A DNA stretch of 18,484 nt from Ruminococcus sp. Lineage in GTDB: Bacteria; Bacillota; Clostridia; Oscillospirales; Ruminococcaceae. The stretch is taken from contig JAAVHK010000011.1 of the NCBI GenBank assembly GCA_014799765.1, forward strand, positions 1 through 18,484. The letters run 5' to 3'. The notes below the pieces were generated by a model that was not told the origin of the DNA, made no database searches, and saw only the letters and a program-made list of their open reading frames with translations. Shown one piece after another: positions 14,066 through 18,484 of this stretch; the stretch's first letter is position 1, and each line of letters opens with the position of its first letter. The translations under genes were made by a program, and so were the position numbers.

Positions 14066-14443
14066 ATGACACGTATCAAAATAAGTATATGTATTCTCTG
14101 TGCCATGATAGGAACAAGTATTTTTTCTGCCGTATGGATAAACGGAAAATGTTCCCATATGCTCAGGGAAATAACCGCTATATGTCAGCTACTTGATAAC
14201 GGCAATACTTCCGAAGCTGTAAGCCGTGCCGAAAATTTCGACAATGAATGGAATATTTTCCGGAAAAAAGCTACAGTTATCCTCAGAAATGACCTGCTCA
14301 CAGAAATCGACTGCATAAGTGCCGGTATTCCGTTTCTTATAGAAAACGACAATGACGAAAGTTATACTAAACTTATGGAACTTCAACATATGATAGTCAC
14401 GCTTAAAGATGGTGAAATTCCGGCATTTCCGAGAATTTTATAA
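14066..14443 (+). CDS. DUF4363-like membrane-anchored protein
   Basis: A 125-residue protein with one N-terminal membrane segment (ISICILCAMIGTSIFSAVWI, about 6-25) and an extracytoplasmic helical region (MLREITAICQLLDNGNTSEAVSRAENFDNEWN) resembling DUF4363. Proteins of that kind are commonly encoded directly after DUF421 genes in clostridia, and the arrangement here fits. The function is unknown; a sensor or partner subunit of the DUF421 protein is an inference from the pairing. The ATG at 14066 has AAGGAG 9 bases upstream, while a GTG at 14057 overlaps the end of the DUF421 gene and the binding site. The gene ends 7 bases before the convergent zinc-ribbon gene. Confidence 0.78.
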   Translation: MTRIKISICILCAMIGTSIFSAVWINGKCSHMLREITAICQLLDNGNTSEAVSRAENFDNEWNIFRKKATVILRNDLLTEIDCISAGIPFLIENDNDESYTKLMELQHMIVTLKDGEIPAFPRIL

Positions 14444-14450
14444 AAATTTA

Positions 14451-15554
14451 TTACAGTTCCGACATTTCCGGAAAATCCGGCTTTTTTTTCTTCTTTGTCT
14501 TGCGTGCCTGCATGTAATCCGGAAGTTCTATCAGGTCAAGCTCGTCGACGTACTGTTTTTTTCTGGGCATTGCCTCGACAGTGTGGTCAGCTTCCGCCAT
14601 AGTGACTTTACGCCTTTTAATATTCCGTGTGTTGAAGTCGTCTGTCTGCTGATTTACGGCATCACCCATTCTTGTATAGCTTTTATACTGCAATTTAGGA
14701 TTAAGCTGTTGTGAATCCACATTTTTTGTTTCGGTCATTCTGACACTTCTGCCGGAATCTTTCTTTTCACCTAAATCCGCCGAACCGTTTTCCGAAGCCT
14801 GTCTCATATACTTCTGATTGAATTTACTAACATCATTCGGGATAAGTTTTTCAGCGTCCTGTACTTCTACATCTGTCATATAGGTTTTTTTATTTTTTTC
14901 ACGCTTTTTAAGTCCGCCTATATCGAGGTCAGGTAATGCAACGTCACCCATTTCAGAAGTTTTTCCGAAAAAATTTTCTTCTTTCTGCTGTACCGGTGTT
15001 GCGTTTCTGCCGTCGTCAAGAAAATCACGGAATTTTTCCGCATTTTCGTCTGTTTCCGGCTGTGCGGTATTTATATACTGTGACTGCGGATACGATAACG
15101 GCTGACTATATACCGGTATGCCGTTACGGTCATAACCTATAATCTGTGACTGCTGATATAACGGTTGACTATACACCGGCTGACCGTTCATGTCATAACC
15201 TATTATCTGTGGTCTGTTTCCGTACATATCCGTATAAGGTTCAGCCTGTAAAGGTACGGAATTATTCATATGTTCCGTATAGGGCTGTGATTTTAAAAAT
15301 TCCTCTTTATTTTCCTGTGTTGTTGCAACGTTTTCTTCCGTGGTTCTGCCAAAATAAAAATCATTGTCTGCATCCGATTCTTCTTTAAACAAATCTTCTG
15401 AAACATATTCAGATGTATATTCCTCTTCCGTGTGATAAGTCATATTGTCAACCTTCCCATAACTTAATTCCGGAGGGTCTTCAAGATTTCTGCCACAATT
15501 TATACAATACTTCATTCCGGAATTATTATACTTTCTGCATACAGGACAATCCAT
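14451..15554 (-). CDS. Zinc-ribbon protein with GYDxNGxPVYSQP repeats
   Basis: A 367-residue soluble protein of unknown function. The N-terminus CPVCRKYNNSGMKYCINCG (Cys3, Cys6, Cys17, Cys20) is a classic zinc ribbon. The middle is acidic and disordered-looking and holds two 21-residue repeats beginning QIIGYDMNGQPVYSQPL and QIIGYDRNGIPVYSQPL. The C-terminal third is highly charged, with scattered basic clusters (KKREKNKKTY, IKRRKVTM, KTKKKKKPDF). There is no signal peptide or membrane segment. Similar zinc-ribbon plus low-complexity proteins are common in Ruminococcus-type genomes and often uncharacterised. GGGAGGAA lies 7-8 bases before the ATG and a good promoter is at 15588-15616. The last codons overlap the opposing terminator. 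Confidence 0.8.
   Translation of the reverse strand: MDCPVCRKYNNSGMKYCINCGRNLEDPPELSYGKVDNMTYHTEEEYTSEYVSEDLFKEESDADNDFYFGRTTEENVATTQENKEEFLKSQPYTEHMNNSVPLQAEPYTDMYGNRPQIIGYDMNGQPVYSQPLYQQSQIIGYDRNGIPVYSQPLSYPQSQYINTAQPETDENAEKFRDFLDDGRNATPVQQKEENFFGKTSEMGDVALPDLDIGGLKKREKNKKTYMTDVEVQDAEKLIPNDVSKFNQKYMRQASENGSADLGEKKDSGRSVRMTETKNVDSQQLNPKLQYKSYTRMGDAVNQQTDDFNTRNIKRRKVTMAEADHTVEAMPRKKQYVDELDLIELPDYMQARKTKKKKKPDFPEMSEL
14468..14489 (+). terminator. Weak terminator of the DUF421-DUF4363 pair
   Basis: CCGGA (14468-14472) and TCCGG (14476-14480) form a 5-bp stem followed by C and eight T. It lies inside the 3' end of the convergent gene, where the T run corresponds to the lysine codons of that protein's C-terminus. 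Confidence 0.5.
15084..15209 (-). repeat. Two 63-bp in-frame tandem repeats
   Basis: Units 15147-15209 and 15084-15146 (minus strand) each encode 21 residues starting QIIGYD. The best-conserved part is IIGYDxNGxPVYSQPL; the ends differ (YQQS versus SYPQS). Confidence 0.8.
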
Positions 15555-15587
15555 AAAAAATTCCTCCCTGATACAATATCATCTTTT

Positions 15588-15616
15588 ATTATAACATTCA
15601 CGGAAATTTATTTCAA
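15588..15616 (-). promoter_or_regulatory. Promoter of the zinc-ribbon gene
   Basis: TTGAAA (15611-15616), 17-bp spacer, TATAAT (15588-15593) with TGT extended -10, read on the minus strand. Confidence 0.85.
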
Positions 15617-15800
15617 TAGTTTTTTTATAAAATTATGTAATAATATCTTAAAAATAATGTTTCAGAAAATATAAAAAATCACTGTAATTTTAATTTAATT
15701 GCTTTTTTGTGATATGTTACAAATTATGGAAATCAGAAATATCAAAATACAGTATTTTTACCAATATATACAATAAAGTCTGTTTTTTTATTTTCAAGTG
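15617..15800. other. AT-rich intergenic stretch, nothing assigned
   Basis: A very AT-rich region between divergent promoters with homopolymer A and T runs. I saw no gene, terminator or recognisable operator. Confidence 0.6.
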
Positions 15801-15814
15801 TGATATAATATAAT
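15801..15814 (+). promoter_or_regulatory. Extended -10 promoter of the VanY-like gene
   Basis: TGATATAAT at 15801-15809 is an extended -10; a second overlapping TATAAT is at 15809-15814. The -35 region is weak (TGTTTT near 15781). A TG motif before the -10 box can compensate for a poor -35. Confidence 0.6.
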
Positions 15815-15845
15815 AAAAACATTTCCGGAACAAAAGAAAAATATA

Positions 15846-15886
15846 CGCCGGTTTTCAGCCGGACACCGTCACCGCTGAAGTGTGAC
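15846..15886 (+). promoter_or_regulatory. Leader with two hairpins and complementary loops
   Basis: Hairpin 1 pairs CCGG (15848-15851) with CCGG (15859-15862), loop TTTTCAG. Hairpin 2 pairs GTCAC (15868-15872) with GTGAC (15882-15886), loop CGCTGAAGT. TTCAG of loop 1 is complementary to CTGAA of loop 2, so the loops could kiss. The structure ends 3 bases before the ribosome binding site of the VanY-like gene. I could not match it to a named riboswitch. Confidence 0.4.
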
Positions 15887-15901
15887 AGATTGGAGTTTTA
15901 T

Positions 15902-17014
15902 ATGTCAAAAAAACAGGTCAACAGAGAAAAAAGTATCCGCAGAACAAAAACTTTATTTGAAATATTTCTTAGTCTATCAATAATAGGTGCTGGCGGATAT
16001 ATTATCAAAGGTATAACTGAACGTTCTCAGCCGGTAGGTCATTCACAGTACTATGCAGAACCTGAACCGGTCACGGAAGCACCTACTGAACCCGAAGCCG
16101 ATAAAGTCATATATGAAACCTATAACGTCCCCACTAAAGATAAATTTCATGGCGATTTGATTCTCGTAAATGACAATTATCAGTACTTCAAAGGCGACGA
16201 AAATCTTGTAAGTATCACTGACCGCAATGCCGAAGAGGGCAGAACTCTTTTCAGTGCCGCTGACCCCAGCGAAACAGACAAAATGCTTATAGTCGATAAG
16301 GTTTACGAACCTATGGCAAGCATGATTTTTGATTTCTATGACGCTACAGGACTTTCAAACATACTTATTTATGGTGGTTACCGTTCTACTGAATTTCAGC
16401 AGAAACTTTATGATGACGACTTACTTGAAACAGGTGCGGAAGAATCAACACGTGTAGCCAAAGCCGGTCACAGTGAACATGAAACAGGTCTTGCTTTCGA
16501 TTTCACAACATATCCCGATTACGACTATCAGGGCGAAGGTGCTTACTCATGGTTTACCGATAACTGTTACAAATACGGTTTCGTAATAAGATACCCCGAG
16601 GGCAAAGAACAGATTACCAAAATTCAGTACGAACCATGGCATTTCAGGTACGTCGGTAAGCCACACGCCTACTACATGACAAAAAATGATTTGTGTCTGG
16701 AAGAATATATAAATATGGTCATAACTCAATATTACTATCAGGCTGACCAGCATCTTGAATTTTCCGACGACGACGGCAACGAATATGAAGTTTATTTTGT
16801 TCTCTCCGACTATGATTCCGAAACTACTACTATTCCGGTACCTACCGGCAAGAAGTTTGAAGTATACGGCACCAATGTAAACGGATTTATTGTAACCGTA
16901 TACAAAAATGAAGAAGCTGTACCGGAGCAGGAAATTACTACGGAAAATATTACCGAAGATATTTCCGGAGACGATACGGAAATTACTTCAGAACCCCTCG
17001 CCGATACTGAATAA
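15902..17014 (+). CDS. VanY-like D-alanyl-D-alanine carboxypeptidase (M15B)
   Basis: A 370-residue membrane-anchored peptidase predicted to remove the terminal D-Ala from peptidoglycan stem peptides outside the membrane. Residues 1-17 are basic, 18-36 form a transmembrane anchor (LFEIFLSLSIIGAGGYIIK), and 52-67 are a Pro/Glu linker. The M15B catalytic domain spans about 120-260, with GGYRSTEFQQKLYD, SEHETGLAFDF (zinc ligands His193 and Asp200) and EPWHFRYVG (Glu244, His247). A C-terminal extension of about 110 residues follows, ending in an acidic Thr/Glu-rich tail of unknown role. GGAG (15892-15895) is 6 bases before the ATG; a TTG at 15890 overlaps that site. Nothing nearby resembles van resistance regulators, so a housekeeping role is likelier than vancomycin resistance. 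It is coupled to the next gene, whose ATG follows its stop directly. Confidence 0.9.
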   Translation: MSKKQVNREKSIRRTKTLFEIFLSLSIIGAGGYIIKGITERSQPVGHSQYYAEPEPVTEAPTEPEADKVIYETYNVPTKDKFHGDLILVNDNYQYFKGDENLVSITDRNAEEGRTLFSAADPSETDKMLIVDKVYEPMASMIFDFYDATGLSNILIYGGYRSTEFQQKLYDDDLLETGAEESTRVAKAGHSEHETGLAFDFTTYPDYDYQGEGAYSWFTDNCYKYGFVIRYPEGKEQITKIQYEPWHFRYVGKPHAYYMTKNDLCLEEYINMVITQYYYQADQHLEFSDDDGNEYEVYFVLSDYDSETTTIPVPTGKKFEVYGTNVNGFIVTVYKNEEAVPEQEITTENITEDISGDDTEITSEPLADTE

Positions 17015-17482
17015 ATGAAAAAAATAATTACTGTTTTTTCAGTTGTTTTAACTTTAATGTTAATAATATATCCGATATCTGAACATAGTATAAAAGGAAA
17101 AATAGCTTCAATTAATTCGTTGGCAAGGATTCATTACAATTCTTTTACTAACGGTCTGATAGAACTGGCAGATTATTCCGATATTAATTTAAACGGTGAA
17201 AGTTATATTTTCGGAGAATGTCGGGACTTTACTAATTATACCGCCTATCAGGGAGACAGTGTAAAATCAGATACTTTATTATTCGGAGCAGGTACGGAAA
17301 ACCCTGACGGTTACTGGGCAGTAAAAATTATTGACGGAGATGTTAAAGAAACATGGGCTTCAAATTATTCGTTGAAAAAAGAACAGCTTTATGACAAAAA
17401 AAACAATTTAAACCCTCTGGAAATAATTCTCACTTTACTGAGATTCTATAGACCACAATTTATAGGATATTACAAAGAATAA
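17015..17482 (+). CDS. Exported hypothetical protein, coupled to the VanY-like gene
   Basis: A 155-residue protein of unknown family. MKKIITVFSVVLTLMLIIYPIS is a signal peptide or membrane anchor; the rest is polar and would lie outside the cell. A stretch reading DTLLFGAGTENPDGYWAVKIIDGDVKETWASNYSL suggests a small beta-rich domain. The C-terminal LNPLEIILTLLRFYRPQFIGYY is mildly hydrophobic and aromatic. Its ATG abuts the TAA of the carboxypeptidase gene with no intervening base and no good ribosome binding site, so translation probably depends on coupling. That arrangement hints at a shared job in the cell envelope, but no motif confirms it. Its A/T-rich codons contrast with the GC-richer upstream gene. 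Confidence 0.75.
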   Translation: MKKIITVFSVVLTLMLIIYPISEHSIKGKIASINSLARIHYNSFTNGLIELADYSDINLNGESYIFGECRDFTNYTAYQGDSVKSDTLLFGAGTENPDGYWAVKIIDGDVKETWASNYSLKKEQLYDKKNNLNPLEIILTLLRFYRPQFIGYYKE

Positions 17483-17487
17483 AAATT

Positions 17488-17519
17488 AAGGTGCAGACTA
17501 TAAATTCTGCACCTTTTTT
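17488..17519. terminator. Terminator of the VanY-like operon, probably bidirectional
   Basis: Perfect 10-bp arms AAGGTGCAGA (17488-17497) and TCTGCACCTT (17506-17515), 8-base loop, with six T (17514-17519) on the plus strand. TTAATTTTTA follows on the minus strand, so it can also end the convergent gene. Confidence 0.92.
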
Positions 17520-17520
17520 G

Positions 17521-18484
17521 TCATGTTCCGTCAAAGATATATATGAATTTTACATTTCCGTCCATATCGTCGGCAATTCCGGAATATGAGTTATATTCCT
17601 GTGATATTTCACGTAATGCCTTGAAATTATCAATTATTTCCGGCAAATCCTCATTTATGACCGCTGTTATCTGTGAAATGCCCTCGTCGTTGAATTTTAT
17701 CATGCCTTCGTTGAGTTCCTTAGCACCGTCCTTAAGAGTTCCTATGCCGTCGGTAAGTTCTTTACTGCCTGTTTTCAGACTTCCCATACCGTTCCATAAT
17801 TCGTCAGCTCCCGTCGACAATGCTTTTGTACCGTCATTCAGTTTTATCACCGACTGATAAAGAGTATTTGCACCGCCTGAAATCTGACTGCTTCCGGAAA
17901 GTAACTGGCTTAATCCGCTGTCGAGAGTTTCCGCACCACCTGTAAGCCGTCCGAGACCGTCTTTAAGTATAAATGAACCCTCATACACCTGTACCGTACC
18001 ATTTTTCAGACTGTCCGCACCGTCAACAAGCTGTCCGAGACCGTTATCAAGCGATTTTGCACCGGTTGCAAGCTGTTCTATACCGTCCGCCAGTGAATCA
18101 AGTCCGCCGATAAGTCCGGAACTGCTGTCCGAAAAAATACCAATACCGTTATCAAGTTCGGTTGCACCATCGGAAAGATTTTTAGTACCCTGTGCAAGTA
18201 TAATCGAAGAATTATATAATTCTTCCGTACCCTGTGCGAGTGCCGTACCGCCGTCGCTGAGAGTTTCAAGACCTTGTACAAGTATTTCCGTACCGTTTTC
18301 CGCTCCTGACAGTCCGGCGGATAGTTTCTGTGAACCCTCATATAATGCCTCCGCACCTGTGATAAGCTGTCCGCCGTCGGTCATAGTACCGGAAATCTGT
18401 TTCTGTGCCTCGATAGTCTGCTGTAAAGTTCCTACCGCTATGGCGAGTTCTTCCGACGGATTTTTCATGTACATTTCTGTAAGT
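17521..18484 (-). CDS. Glycine heptad-repeat C-terminal region of a large membrane protein (partial)
   Basis: The frame is open to the window edge with no stop upstream of the first ATG (18474), so this is the C-terminal part of a longer protein; at least 320 residues are visible. Almost all of it is a heptad pattern of the form xxLxxGxxxLxxG (for example ETLSDGGTALAQGTEELYNS, QLLSGSSQISGGANTLYQSV). This is the repeat known from YhgE/Pip-type proteins and clostridial RND/MMPL transporters, where it forms a long extracellular coiled structure. The C-terminus (ISQEYNSYSGIADDMDGNVKFIYIFDGT) has no following membrane segment, which favours an MMPL-type transporter with a C-terminal extension. YhgE-like proteins usually have membrane helices after the repeats. 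The transported substrate cannot be told. Confidence 0.78.
   Translation of the reverse strand, partial: LTEMYMKNPSEELAIAVGTLQQTIEAQKQISGTMTDGGQLITGAEALYEGSQKLSAGLSGAENGTEILVQGLETLSDGGTALAQGTEELYNSSIILAQGTKNLSDGATELDNGIGIFSDSSSGLIGGLDSLADGIEQLATGAKSLDNGLGQLVDGADSLKNGTVQVYEGSFILKDGLGRLTGGAETLDSGLSQLLSGSSQISGGANTLYQSVIKLNDGTKALSTGADELWNGMGSLKTGSKELTDGIGTLKDGAKELNEGMIKFNDEGISQITAVINEDLPEIIDNFKALREISQEYNSYSGIADDMDGNVKFIYIFDGT

Noticed and set aside
15084..15209. CRISPR-like repeats
   Set aside because: Only two units, without unique spacers, in frame within a coding gene.
15841..15900. c-di-AMP (ydaO) or guanidine-II riboswitch ahead of the VanY-like gene
   Set aside because: The characteristic conserved bases of those RNAs are not present; only the possible kissing loops remain.
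15902..17014. Vancomycin-resistance vanY
   Set aside because: No vanR/S, vanH, ligase or vanX genes are nearby; M15B carboxypeptidases are common housekeeping enzymes.

Overview
The window looks like chromosomal DNA of a low-GC, Gram-positive gut or rumen anaerobe close to Ruminococcus (Oscillospiraceae). The reasons are four secreted proteins carrying dockerin-type calcium loops (GDxNxDGxxDxxDAS..ILxYYAYxST), BspA-like leucine-rich repeats, a GTP-type PEP carboxykinase, a T-box-controlled leuA, and strong AGGAGG ribosome binding sites with TTGACA/TATAAT promoters spaced 16-17 bp. No phage, transposase, CRISPR array, tRNA or rRNA was seen.

Layout. 1-1021 (+): the tail of an upstream frame, a 57-residue secreted Cys/His peptide, and a secreted protein made almost only of dockerin repeats; the last two share a 27-bp identical signal-peptide segment. 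1066-3027 (-): leuA behind a full T-box leader. 3081-4291 (+): LRR protein with a 29-threonine run and one dockerin repeat. 4354-5518 (-): rplJ-rplL with an L10 autoregulatory leader. 5542-8034 (-): two more LRR/half-dockerin genes, each with its own promoter. 8249-10227 (+): pckG. 10225-11077 (+): a small accessory patch with a broken frame, a 57-residue CxxC protein and an orphan 167-residue protein. 11097-14443 (+): CNNM/CBS (CorC-like) membrane protein, cytidylate-kinase-like protein, and a DUF421-DUF4363 pair. 14451-15616 (-): zinc-ribbon protein with 21-residue repeats. 15801-17519 (+): VanY-like D,D-carboxypeptidase and a coupled exported protein. 17521-18484 (-): the C-terminal part of a glycine-heptad-repeat membrane protein running off the window.

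How it fits together. Housekeeping functions (leucine synthesis, ribosome stalk, anaplerotic PEP/oxaloacetate exchange, cell-wall trimming) alternate with lineage-specific surface proteins. The three LRR proteins share architecture: N-terminal signal/anchor, LRR_5 repeats, a cap motif (DSTAQAYAEK), and a single C-terminal dockerin repeat with a conserved tail. They flank the rplJL operon and look like products of local duplication. They are probably displayed outside the cell, but a half-dockerin is not the usual two-loop cohesin-binding module, so their attachment mode is open. The most unusual items are this half-dockerin LRR family, the catalytic-domain-free dockerin protein with its small Cys/His peptide neighbour, and a possible kissing-loop leader ahead of the VanY-like gene. 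All functional statements come from reading motifs by eye; no database search was possible.
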